Under the pieces are notes generated by a model. That model saw only the letters and a program-made list of their open reading frames with translations. It was not told the DNA's origin and ran no database searches. The position numbers and the translations under genes were made by a program. Source: Astragalus membranaceus (lineage: Eukaryota > Streptophyta > Magnoliopsida > Fabales > Fabaceae). From it: 64,000 nucleotides of DNA. The stretch lies in assembly GCA_039519185.1 (NCBI GenBank), contig CM076846.1:152038605-152102604 (forward strand), written 5' to 3'. This document shows positions 11,025 through 21,610 of the stretch, piece by piece. The stretch's first letter is position 1; the number at the start of each line of letters is the position of its first letter.

Positions 11025-11588
11025 GAGCTATGTGGTGGTGTGGTGGTGGTGGTGGTGGTGGTGAAGGGTATTATGGTAGAGAGAGAGAAGGAGAATAGTA
11101 AGGGAGAAGGAGATAAAGAGAGAGAGAAACGAGTGGTGGTGGTGGTGGTGGTGGTGGTGGTGAAGGGTTAGGGCAGAGAGAGAAGATAGAGTGAGAGAAG
11201 AGTGTGAGGAGGTGGTGGTGTTGGTGTGGTGGTGGAAGAGTGAAGAGAGAAGAAGAGTGTGAGAGGAGGTGGTGGTGTGGTGGTGGAAGAGTGAAGAGAG
11301 AAGAAGAGAGAAGAGTGTGAGGAGAGTAGGAGAGAAGAGTGTGTGTGAGAGGATAAATAAGCTGAAAAGTCAAAAATTTAGCGAGGGAATTAGCGAGGGA
11401 CTGACAATTCTGTCGCTAAACACCTGCACGAAGTCCTATCATCTGAAAACTGTCAGAAATTAGCGAGGGAATTAGCGAGAGACTGAAAAATCCGTTGCTA
11501 ATTAGCGAGGGACCTAAAAATCCGTCGCTAATGACAGAATTAGCGAGGGACTAAAAATTCCCTCGCTAATAAGCTTTTTTTTGTAGTG
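10599..11588. mobile_element. Non-autonomous CACTA (En/Spm) element, 990 bp
   Basis: Begins CACTACAAAAAAATT and ends with its complement ...TTTTTTTGTAGTG, the diagnostic CACTA terminus. Both subterminal regions (10618-10790 and 11378-11570) are packed with TAGCGAGGGA and its complement TCCCTCGCTA in direct and inverted orientation, the usual transposase-binding arrangement of this superfamily. The flanking triplets are AAT and AAA, so the 3-bp target duplication is imperfect. The core is only simple sequence, so transposase would come from elsewhere. Confidence 0.88.
10834..11300. repeat. Simple-sequence core of the CACTA element: (TTA)n, (GA)n, (GGT)n
   Basis: A (TTA)n tract at about 10834-10900 is followed by (GA)n at about 10942-11020 and several (GGT)n blocks up to about 11300, interspersed with GAGAGAAG. 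The apparent Ser/Pro/Leu-rich frames on the minus strand derive from these tracts. Confidence 0.85.
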
Positions 11589-12407
11589 AAAAAAATCTTG
11601 AGAGAAAGAGATGAAGATCATGGAAAACGAAATTAAGAGAAAACGAGCGAGATGAGGAATGCGAGTAACTGAGATACCTAGATGAATTTCAAGCAAAGGA
11701 ACAATTCAAAAGAAAATCAAGAGAAGGACAAAGACGATTCCTTACCGTCAACCGCAACCACCACCGACACTCTCTCGGTCTTCAACTCCGTTCACGGCAG
11801 AAGCTAGCTCTCTCACGCCCTTTGTTTCTCTCCCTCAGTTCTCTCTCTCTCTCTCGATTCTCTTTCTCTCATCGCATTTCTCATCTTGTCTCTTGTGATG
11901 TGTTGGTGTTACTGTTCTAGGGATTTCAATCCCAAATTCATCTTTTGTTTCTAGATTAGTAAGGAGAGAGTAGTGGAGGGAAGGATGACAGTGGTTGTAG
12001 ACAGGGAGGGAGAGAAGATACCCGTCCTCTTCCCTTTCATCTTCCATCTACTCAGGAAAAGTAGGAAACGTGGTTGACATGCATTAAAAGTTTGGACTGA
12101 AATTACAAAAATACCCTTAATGGGTTGGCGCTAGGGAAAGGATGGCTCTCAAACCGATGCTCAGGCGCTAATTTGGCGCCCGCTTGAGATATAAGATAAC
12201 ACACCTATTTACCACTAATTTTTTTTTTAAAAAGGAACCCATAATATTCAAAGAACTTTTCTCCAAACCAAAGAGGGGGTGACATATAAAAAAAAGATGG
12301 AGCAGAAGTGTAAAATACAAATAAAAAAGGAAAAAGTTGAAAATAATTTTTTTGCCAAAAATGAATAACGAAAAATCCCCACCTTCCAACTCAGTTCATT
12401 CTCTCCT
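11589..12407. other. Spacer, purine/pyrimidine-skewed, no recognised gene
   Basis: The minus strand contains a 70-codon frame (11835-12047) with a run of Arg/Glu codons from GAGA repeats. I found no family resemblance and no splice partner, so I do not call it a gene. Confidence 0.3.
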
Positions 12408-13141
12408 AGGGGTGGACAAACGGTCGGGTAGACCGGATTCGGTTTCAAAATCGTCCACCCAAGGAAAACCGAGAGAGGCAAATCTCCATCCATTTCCGCC
12501 CATTAGAACCACCGGTTTGGGCGGTTTCGGTTTGATCGGATTGCGGGTTACACGGGTGGTTTGGTTCGGTTACTGATGGGGCAGCAATTCTGGTTCATGT
12601 GGTTCTTTTAGATTTAATTATTTTGTTTCTTCACCAAGTCATTTTGAACATACATTTTTTTTGCACTTCTGGTGTTTCCTAGATCATTATGCTGGGAGCA
12701 GTCAGAATAAATGGCATGTATGAAAAGCTGGAATTATCTCGGCAGATAGGGGAGAATGCGTACTGTCTTTTCCAGAGAATCCTACATCAACATTCATTTC
12801 TCTTCTCCGATTTTCATATTGACCAAATCATTTTGTGTTGCTTCCATGGAGTTACAGAGGTCTCTCCGATTCTCAATTGTTTTCCCGTCTTCCATTGCTA
12901 TGCAAGTCCTGTTATCCACTGAGTTGTGTGCTTTTCTATTTACAGCCTTGCTGTTATGTCTCCGATCGGATTCGGTTTTGGGCGGTTTGTTTTTATGAGA
13001 ACCAGATCCGACCAGAGCAACCCACTTTAACCCATTGGACAAAACCGATTACCCGCCAAACCGAAGTAGCACATCCGAAAGCTTGTCGGATTTCGCGGGT
13101 TTTACGGATTCGAGTCAGATTCGGTTTTGTTGTCCACCCCT
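12408..13141. mobile_element. hAT-like non-autonomous element, ~734 bp
   Basis: Ends are inverted: AGGGGTGGACAAACGG at 12408 and ...TTGTTGTCCACCCCT ending 13141. Subterminal regions carry repeated CGGATTCGGTTT, GGGCGGTTT and AACCGAA motifs in both orientations. GGGGTGGACAAACGG ends with such motifs are typical of hAT derivatives in plants. No 8-bp target duplication could be matched, so one flank may have decayed. The overlapping frames inside are not recognisable proteins. Confidence 0.65.
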
Positions 13142-14094
13142 CCGTAAGGTTTTCAAACAGGACAATGCAAGTACATATCTGTCAAAGCCACCATTTGAAT
13201 GGGACAGGACACAACAAATGATAAAAATGGGAACTTTAAAGTTGTGACCAAAAAATCAAATGAAAGTGGGCGTTAGCCGCCGTTTAATACCAACAAAAAA
13301 ATCAAATGAAAGTTGAGTCATTCTAAAGAGAAAACAAAAATAAACTACAACAAAGAGTTAACATAAGGGAAAATTTCTTACCCATGTTTAAATTTTGTCC
13401 ATCTTCATAGTAGAAGCTCCAAAGGTGTTGTGTTTGAACACACACTCATGTATGCCAATTTATTTTTGCAAGCACCAGAGGAAAATGAAGGAAGAGATTA
13501 GAGATCAGTGTGGAGATGGGATATCAAATTACTAAAAACACGGTTCTCCTCATCGGTTTTATAGTAAATAATAATTAAAAAATTAAGGAGGAATTAAGGG
13601 TTAAGGAAGCACAATTTGAATTAATCAATAAGGTGGATGCATCCTGTTTTAGAAGGTTGCGATATTTTTTTGGTGGGTGAATTGAAAATATGATTTTTAT
13701 TCTACCTTTATTCTTTTCATTTTCATTGGCTATTACAATCAAATGTTTCAATTTTTTTTTGATATAATACATTGAAATATCTCCATAACTAATAAACGGT
13801 CGAACGTAAATAGAGTTTGATGTATTGACTGATTTTATTTCATATTAAATAGAGTTTAATGCATTAAATAGAATTGAATTAGTACTTTTAAATGGATACT
13901 TCAAATTTCAAATATTTAATAATGACTTTATTACATCAATGAAAACAAACTGTTTTGATTTTTTTTTTCATATTATTTTTTAACATGTTAGGTTTAATTG
14001 TGACACGTCAAGTTTATGTTCAGATGGCATGCTAATTAGGCGACATTTGGAATAATCCTAAAATAGTTTATTGTTTTAAAGAAACCAATATATT
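13142..14094. other. AT-rich spacer
   Basis: No gene, RNA or repeat family was recognised here. Confidence 0.4.
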
Positions 14095-14320
14095 TGGAGA
14101 TCAACAATCTTAACATAAGGCACACCATCGCTTAAAATGGTTACATCCTTATCCTTAGTGATAGCTGAATAGTCTCTTCTTTGAGTGAATGGACGTAAGC
14201 AATCCGATCAACGAACGGAATAAAAAAATGGATCCTAGAGAGAAGAGTCTTAGTGTATCTGTAAAATCGCTCGATTACAAACACCCTCTTCTCCGGCACC
14301 ATCCGAATCCATGATGTCAT
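14095..14320 (-). pseudogene. Stomatin-like (SPFH family) pseudogene fragment, copy 1
   Basis: Minus-strand translation gives WIRMVPEKRVFVIERF, then IPFVDRIAYVHSLKEE, then, after a deletion and frameshift, AITKDKDVTIL and VPYVKIVDLQ. These blocks match, in order, the start of the SPFH domain of plant mitochondrial stomatin-like protein 2 as I remember it. That family scaffolds inner-membrane complexes. Only about 75 residues survive; the rest of the SPFH domain and the C-terminus are absent. The residues normally between SLKEE and AITKD are partly deleted, and substitutions (FYRYTKTLLSR) suggest loss of constraint. A second tandem copy follows. It ends close to the LTR of element C at 14658. 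Confidence 0.75.
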
Positions 14321-14354
14321 AATTATAAAATACACAGATGAATCTTAGAAGAAG

Positions 14355-14548
14355 AAAATCCTTAGTGATAGCAAGTCAGGAATGCTGGTAGCCTCTTCCT
14401 TTAGCGAATGCAAGTAAGCAATCCGATCAACGAACAGAATCAAAAAGTGGATCCATAGGGAAGAGTCTTAACATACTTGTCGAATCGCTCGATTACAAAT
14501 GCCCTCTTCTCCGATACAATCTGAATCCCCCAGTTCATTGGAGGCAAA
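14355..14548 (-). pseudogene. Stomatin-like (SPFH family) pseudogene fragment, copy 2
   Basis: The minus strand reads PPMNWGIQIVSEKRAFVIERF, then KYVKTLPYG. A 1-nt loss shifts the frame before HFLILFVDRIAYLHSLKEEA, and another indel precedes AITKD. This copy keeps the PP.NWG start that copy 1 lacks. The two copies are offset by 207 bp at one end and 278 bp at the other (both flanked by CATAATTATAAAATAC), so a tandem duplication was followed by a ~70-bp deletion in copy 1. Non-functional. Confidence 0.75.
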
Positions 14549-15062
14549 GCCGGTCTTTAGATTTTGGATACCTAGGCAAACCAATAAAATGAAGCCATAA
14601 TTATAAAATACAAGATTAAATGTCTAAATTTTAGAATAGGAAAACTAAAAGTTTTATTGTTGCGCCCGAAAAATCCGGTTTGGGACTTTTCGTTTGACAA
14701 CGTGGAAAAAGTTTGGAGCCGCCACCAATATTTTAATTTTAAGACCAAAACATTGAAAAAAGGTCTTTTAAACAAGGCGGATAGTCTTTTGAAAACTAGA
14801 GATGTAGGTTCGGGGGTCGGTTAGGTACGGGGAAGGGATTAGCACCCCGCACCTCCTTTCTACCGAAAGGGAACCATTAACTTGATGTGTGGTTTGGACA
14901 AAAGTTTGAGTTTGAAAGCGGTTTGTTCTACTTCTTTTCTTTTCTTTCCTTTTCTTTTTATTTCATTTGAGAAATTGTTTTATTGAAAACGGGGAGAAGA
15001 AGAATATTTTTGGTATCTTTGAAAAGCGGAACAAAACAAAGATTTTTTAAAAGGGTGCTTGA

Positions 15063-15118
15063 CGGGCTGTGACCCGCTCCTACGTACCCTCACTGGAAGA
15101 GGGATCAAAGCTACGTAG
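15063..15118 (-). promoter_or_regulatory. Conserved double hairpin in LTR U5 (element C, 3' LTR)
   Basis: On the minus strand CTACGTA ... TACGTAG (15112-15118 with 15080-15086) encloses CCCTC/GAGGG. It is followed by a second stem CGGG/CCCG (15063-15076). The same fold with a different inner stem occurs in A and B. Confidence 0.55.
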
Positions 15119-16134
15119 TTCTCGCTCTTTGGTTTTGAAAAGGTATTGAGCTTTCGCGAAGACCGAACAACAACGGTTAGAATGGTCTCACTACTAACTC
15201 TTTTGAAAATGAAATCATCATTAATGACCTAATCGGCAACGGCGCGATTGGTGTTTAATGACAATTGATTTATTTTTAAGAAATGAATAAGTTTTCGAAA
15301 ATGGGATAGAGCTTTTGCGAAGACCGAACAACAACGGTTAGAATGGTTTCGCTACTAACTCCTTTTGAAAACAACATCATCATTAACGACCTAATCGGCA
15401 ACGGCGCGATTGGTGCTTAATGACAATTGATTTATTTTTGTTTTGAAAGTGAAAGTTTCTTTTTGTTTTGAAATGATTTTAGGAAATGGGTTTTAGAAAA
15501 GGAGTAGAACATTTCAAGTCAATTCTAAATCCATAACCAAATGCAAATGAATGAATAATACTCAAGCAAACACGAACATATCACTCATTAACCAAGATTA
15601 AACATGCCCATACAATCAAATGATTCAATTATTAAAGATGCAAAACAAAGTTCTCAAAGTAATTGTGTGTGTGAGAGGGAATTGCTACACAAGTTGGGAG
15701 CAATCTCAAGAGGGGCACATATACCTCTATGCTACACATGTTGGTAGTCTTATAAGGGCACATGATTGTGCAAAAGGGTTTGTGCACAATTAAGTCGAGA
15801 CATTCAAATGGCATCAAGAACAAAGAAATACAATTAATCATAGGCATAGAGTATTCTAGGTTAGGTGAATGAACATGTGAAAATGAATGCGAGATATCAT
15901 GTTAATGAATGCATGATCATATGATAATGAATGCAAGACATGATATTAATGGATGCATGAACATGTAAGAGAGTATGAGAATGCAAGAGGCATAAGCATA
16001 TATGAATGCATGAACATGTAAGCATATGAAAGTATGCAAGTATTAATGTGCAAACATAAGAATGTGTCACACAAGTGATGAAATGCAAAGTGTGAAAATG
16101 TTTTGGGTATTTTTGCAAATTGACAAGTAGTAAA

Positions 16135-16512
16135 AACTTTTAGTAAAAAGTTAGTGAATGGTAAAGTAAAAATGCATGAGGCAAATGGTATTTACTTAAT
16201 GAAAGGGTAAAGTAAAAATGTAAAAAAAAGTAAATGGTAATTACTTAATGAAATTGTAAAGTAAAAATGTAAAAAAGGTAAATGGTAATTACTTAATGAA
16301 ATGGTAAAGTAAAAATGTAAAAAGGTGAATGGTAATTACTTAATGAAATGGTAAAGTAAAAATGTAAAAAGGTGAATGGTAATTACTTAATGAAATGGTA
16401 AAGTAAAAATGTAAAAAGGTGAATGGTAATTACTTAATGAAATGGTAAAGTAAAAATGTAAAAAGGTGAATGGTAATTACTTAATGAAATGGTAAAGTAA
16501 AAATGTAAAAAG
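16135..16512. repeat. 47-bp tandem array in element C 3' LTR
   Basis: Roughly eight copies of a 47-bp unit containing AATGGTAATTACTTAATG and GGTAAAGTAAAAATGT. The first copies are divergent and the last five nearly identical. The matching array in the other LTR lies at about 26220-26600. Confidence 0.9.
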
Positions 16513-16862
16513 GTGGTTAAAAGTCAAAAATACACTAACACAATTACACTTATCTACACAAGATCAAACAACACATTTTGAGCACTAAACTATGCACAAA
16601 AATGGGCTCTATGGCCGAACCCCTATATGAGCATAAACACCAAATTTTTCATGCCAAAACTCATAATCAACACATAGAACAAATCATGCAAATCAAGCAC
16701 ATCATGCATTTTATTTACATAAATCAAGGAGTGAAAAGAAAGCAACAAAAACCCTAAATTCTAAGGCTCAAAACCGAAACCCCTACACCCATAAATCAAG
16801 CCAAAATTCAACTTGCAAGTTATGATATGAACAAGAAGATGCATATAATATGTGAAAGCCCT

Positions 16863-16870
16863 CTATTTAT
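16863..16870 (-). promoter_or_regulatory. TATA-like box in element C 3' LTR
   Basis: The minus strand reads CATAAATAGAGGG, resembling TATAAATAGGGG in the LTR of element B. The equivalent copy in the 5' LTR (26949-26956) would be the working promoter. Confidence 0.45.
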
Positions 16871-18132
16871 GGAAAAGTGAGAAAATGAGTGTGAAAATAC
16901 AAACTACATGGTTAAAACACAAGAAAATTCCCCTCAAGGCCAATGACTCATTGCCAACACCCAAGGCTCCCAATGTCCTTGTCATAATGTTGGAAACAAG
17001 TCCTCTAAGCCTTTTGAGAAAGGAAAGAGGAGTAGAAGAAAGATTTACATGTTAATAATTAAAATGCAAGAGATAATAGGCTTACCTCAAGAAATAACTA
17101 GGAAAGGAATAAAGATGTAAAATAGGAGCAAGAACACTTGAAGAACACCTCCAACAATCTAGATCCTCACGCAAATCCTCTTCCTTGGGTGGATTTTGAT
17201 GAAACTTGGATGATTATGGAAGCTTGGAAGGAGAGTTATTGAAAATGATGAAGGATTATCAAGCTTTTTTATTTTATGGTTGAAGAAATTGTGTAGAGAA
17301 GATGGAGGAGAGGGTTTTCGTTTTTTGAGAGAGAGGAGAGGAGAGTATTGTGTGCTAGGGTCTGAAATGAGAGTAGCCTCAAGCTCTCATGGGTTAAGGG
17401 TTGTGTGAGGGAAGTAAAGGAATTAGTGTGTATTTTGTGGTGTAGAGAGAAGGAAGGTAAAAACATGTTGTGTATTGAATGTTATTGGATTCAAAGGTGT
17501 GCTTGTCATGATGAAAGACTTTTTTTGTGATGTGCACTTGATGGGGCTGAAGTGAAGGGCATGAGGGTGGAGTGAGGGAGATGGTTTGCTTGTGAGATTG
17601 GTACTTACTTTGGCCAAAAATGGATAAAAGCAAAAAACACCTAAAAAGACTTAGCCCTAATTCTAAAAATACAATAAACATCCAATATTATTTTATTATT
17701 CATTTTTCATTTCTGATTTCAGATTTCATATTTTTAATTATATATATTTTTTTGAGCCTTTTTGAAAAAAACTGTTACAATTGACCAAAATACCCTTTTT
17801 GACGCTAAAACCCTAATTTGCCCGAAAAATGCGTTTCCACTTCAAAATGAATCTATAACCCTAGAAATGACCTCTAGAATCTTAGAATGCATGCTCAATG
17901 ACCTTCATGAGGAATTATCATTTTTATTGTGAAATGACCAAAATACCCTTTTGGACTCAAAAAAACCTGATTTACCCAAAAAGTGCATTTCAACTCTAAA
18001 AATGATTTTAGAAACTTTGGAATGACTTTTAGGACTCAAAATGCAATGCATGATGCTTCTCACTCCTCAACTTATTTATTTTTGTGGAAAATTAGGGTTT
18101 TGATCTAAGCTGGACAAAATTGGGGTATGACT

Positions 18133-18149
18133 GCTGCCCCTCTTTATTT
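18133..18149 (-). other. Polypurine tract of element C
   Basis: Minus strand AAATAAAGAGGGGCAGC abuts the 3' LTR and is identical to the tract next to the 3' LTR of element A. It is the expected plus-strand primer. Confidence 0.85.
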
Positions 18150-18344
18150 GGATTTTACCAAGAAATATGAATTGCGCGAGACATATTTCGAAGGTAAAAT
18201 AGAAATAAAGAATTCAGAAATTATACCAATTTTGTCCATTTGGAGAAACCCGAATTTTCTCCCTCTTTTTTGGAAAGGTAGACACTTTCGTGTCGATGCG
18301 AAAACAGTAAATGAACACTAACGTGCTGACAGAAAAGGTAAAAT

Positions 18345-18530
18345 GGGCACTTGCGTGCTTACAGAAAAGTAAAACGGGCACTTGGCGTGCAGACAGAAAA
18401 GTAAAACAGGCACTTGGCGTGCAGACAGAAAAGTAAAACAGGCACTTGGCGTGCAGACAGAAAAGTAAAACAGGCACTTGGCGTGCAGACAGAAAAGTAA
18501 AACGGGCACTTGGCGTGCAGAAAGCGGTAA
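18345..18530. repeat. 32-bp tandem array in element C 3' UTR
   Basis: About six copies of a 32-bp unit containing AGTAAAACAGGCACTTGG and CGTGCAGACAG. The long minus-strand frames here encode a repeating Cys/Phe-rich peptide and are a consequence of the array. Confidence 0.9.
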
Positions 18531-18756
18531 ATTGGGAATTCGGAGGCTGCCTAAAACCTTCTAACGGACTCTTGTCGAGTCCGAGCTCTGGGGGGGGGGG
18601 GGGTGGCCTTTTCGAGCGACCGATCACCATCAGGTCCGGAACTGATTTGATCAATGGATTTACGCTATGCCTTAGGCTGACACAACTAATCCGAAGGACT
18701 TGACGAAGTCTGATGGATCCATCGCGTGCTCGTACACGATGTTGTGATCTGTGGAA

Positions 18757-18852
18757 GGAGTTCACTAACTCTGTGTTGATGGAGTTTACTAACTCTGGGT
18801 TGATGGAGTTTACTAACTCAGGGTTGATGGAGTTTACTAACTCAGTGCTGAT
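18757..18852. repeat. 24-bp tandem array shared with element A
   Basis: Four copies of a 24-bp unit (plus strand GATGGAGTTTACTAACTC...). This is the complement of the unit repeated in A at 42474-42590. Flanking sequence is shared too, showing that C and A have homologous 3' UTRs. Confidence 0.92.
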
Positions 18853-19339
18853 GGTGATTTTCTGAAAAATAAGATTTTTGGGACCCTCTGGTCCGAAGCA
18901 ACTTCCTGGATGGTGCATGAAATGCATGCATTTGGGTATTTGGATGCGCATGAATGCAATGATTGATTTTGGTGGGATGCTTTTTCTGTTTGATTCCTCT
19001 TCTTTTCCTTTTGTTATTCTTTCGCTCTTCTGAGATGCGAATTTGAAGGCGTAATGTACTGTTTGATGCCATGGAGTGATGACTGGTATGGATGATATGA
19101 GAATGATGAATGATATGACAATGTTGTGTTCTTTTATGTTCCGTCTTCTGTGATTTTCTTCTCTCCTTTCTTATTTGCTCTTTTTTTTTTCTATGGAATG
19201 CAGATATCTATGTAAATGGAGTGTGAATGTATGTTATGCAAAGTGTATGTGATGTGATGATTTCAATGGAATGATGGATGCTATGAGATGCTATTTTTGA
19301 TTTTCTTCCTTTTTATTTTGGTTAAGGATCAACACTTCA

Positions 19340-19697
19340 AGTGCCTATAAGGTAAACATCCTAATCCCCAAAGATTAAGGTGAGCACCAAAGCCCTACAA
19401 GATAACAACCTAATCCCTAAGGATCCAGGCGAGCACTGAAGCCCTACAAGATAACAACCTAATCCCTAAGGATCCAGGCGAGCACTGAAGCCCTACAAGA
19501 TAACAACCTAATCCCTAAGGGTCCAGGCGAGCACTGAAGCCCTACAAGATAACAACCTAATCCCTAAGGATCCAGGCGAGCACTGAAGCCCTACAAGATA
19601 ACAACCTAATCCCTAAGGATCCAGGCGAGCACTGAAGCCCTACAAGATAACAACCTAATCCCTAAGGGTTAAGGCGAGCACTAAAGCCCTACAAGCG
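19340..19697. repeat. 49-bp tandem array in element C
   Basis: AGCCCTACAAGATAACAACC recurs at 19391, 19440, 19489, 19538, 19587 and 19636, with a truncated copy at 19685, an exact 49-bp period. Most units contain GGATCCAGGCGAGCACTGA. Near-identity implies recent expansion. Confidence 0.95.
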
Positions 19698-21469
19698 GCC
19701 AACTTTAGGCGACCCCCTCATGTGCTGAGATAGCTGGTTAAAGAATTTTCCTGTTTGTCTTTTTGCTATGTAATGTGATGAACGTGGGATGATGAATGAA
19801 ATAGGTATACCATGGGTGTTGAACCTGATGGAATGATGGACGGATTTTTCTTTTTGCTTTTTTTCTTATTTATTTTGCTTCTTTTTTGATGCATGCAATG
19901 CGAATGTGAACATGATGCGAATGTGATACTTTTGATGCAAATGCTATGGTGAATAAAGGAAACACATGAATGTGTAGCAAATGATATGATCGGTGATGTA
20001 GAAAGCTTTTGGCAACGATGAGACCGGCACTTGTCACGTCTATCGAAGCAAAAAAAGTGTTACAGGTGTGCAATGTGAAAGTAAATGGACTACAAAAGGC
20101 CCGTGAATGATGGATGTTGAAGTTGGTCGGAAACAGAAATTGATAAGCTGTGTGTGCGAACACAGATAACATGCGAATGCAAATGTACTGCTGGCTGCAT
20201 GATGGAATGATTTATGCTTTGGTGGGGGCAACGGGTGCAATGTGGATGATTTTTGCCTTTTTGGTTTTCTCTTTTTTTTTTTTTTTGAATAAATGGATGA
20301 ATGCGCACAGGTAATGCTTAAATGCAACAGTTGTGGCAGATGCATGACTTGTTGTTGAAATACAATGTATGGTGCAATGATTTATGATATGGTATGCATG
20401 CAAATGTGTTTTGTTTTGAGATGAGAAATGAGACTTTCGATGCGAGGGGTAGAGAGGTGAGTGCTCTGGAATAATCATTCCTTGGAAAGAGGTTTGAATT
20501 CAGACATGGCAATCTCAAGGTTGTTATTCACAGACACTGATGTGCAAAAACTATTTGACCGTGTTTGCAGACTCGCTTATTTTGCTCTCCTATGATGGTG
20601 CCCCATGATGATTGATTTTTAGGTCCACAAAGTTAGCTGAGTGAGTTTCTGACTTCACATTATTAACTTGTGTTCTCTCTCTTTGAAGCATAAACATGTA
20701 GAGTAGGGAAAATACAGATGAATGAGTCAGTTGACTTGGTATGACAGATATGACACGTGAGGGTATGAAAGGTAGGTTTTTGCCAAAGTCGTGAAAGGTG
20801 GAACTGCCCCGATTTAGACTACTGGTGATGAGTGCATAACTTGCCCCTGTCTAGTGGTGACAACAGCCAGGGTTGTAGAGGAATAATGAATTGGAAATAC
20901 CATGACTTTGGAATGAATGGTGGCAAACAAGGGATTTTGTCTCAACCCACGACGTTTGGTGTTGCCCCAATCTTGACGAGAGCAAGGTTGCCCCGACTCG
21001 AGTTTGCAAAAGGATGTATTTAGCATGGTGGGTCGAGAAATCTCCCTGGTGTGGTCTCATGGATGTGAATATGACGAGGGGATGAGATGGGCGTAAGGCG
21101 AATTTCCCCGACTTTAGGTGGAGTGAAGGGTGACGGGATTGCCCCACTTTGGAATGGTATTTCAAATGATTGCGTCTAGTGGGGTTGTGAAAGGCGACAG
21201 AGTTATGGTGATGGTTATGAACTGAGGGTGATATATGAATGGGGTGGGCAATGAATAAACCTCCCCAAAGTTGAGTGGAGTGAGAGGTGAAGGGAATGCC
21301 CCCTAGTACACACTTTTGGTTCTCTTTAAGAACAACTCGAATGCAATGAAAGTTTTGACTTTTTAGTATGAGGAGGGGCTCCACTTGGTGACCACTAGAC
21401 CTTGTTTTAATGCAACATGAATGCATCTTGGAGTGCAAGTCCTTCTCCTTTTTACCAACTTTCCTTTTT

Positions 21470-21610
21470 TGATTGTTTGTTTTTTCTTTTGAGCAGCTTT
21501 CTTTTTTCTACTAGTTTGTTTTTCTTTTGAGCAGCTTTCTTTTTTCTACTAGTTTGTTTTTCTTTTGAGCAGCTTTCTTTTTTCTGCTTGTTTGTTTTTT
21601 TTTTTTTTGA
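21470..21610. repeat. ~48-bp tandem repeat in element C
   Basis: About three copies of a unit holding TTTTGAGCAGCTTTCTTTTT and CTACTAGTTTG. The complement resembles the 55-bp repeat of A at 42050-42215 (GAAAGCTGCTTAAAG), so the array predates the split of A and C. Confidence 0.75.

Larger units (their letters stand above)
14658..18132 (-). repeat. Element C 3' LTR (3475 bp)
   Basis: Matches 24742-27389 plus 46306-47134 along its length; fewer than ten differences were noticed by eye over about 3.47 kb. The first base in minus orientation is A where T is expected (TGACT at 18128-18132 versus TGACA at 47130-47134). It contains a 47-bp tandem array, a TATA-like box and the U5 hairpins shared with A and B. 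Confidence 0.92.

Noticed and set aside
12689..13221. Several overlapping frames of 77-128 codons
   Set aside because: They lie inside the hAT-like element and on both strands at once; none resembles a transposase.
18214..18951. 245-codon minus-strand frame with repeated Cys/Phe peptides
   Set aside because: Formed by 32-bp and 24-bp tandem arrays in the 3' UTR of C; no non-repeat domain is present.
19340..19697. CRISPR-like regular repeats
   Set aside because: Contiguous 49-bp tandem units without unique spacers, in a plant retrotransposon.
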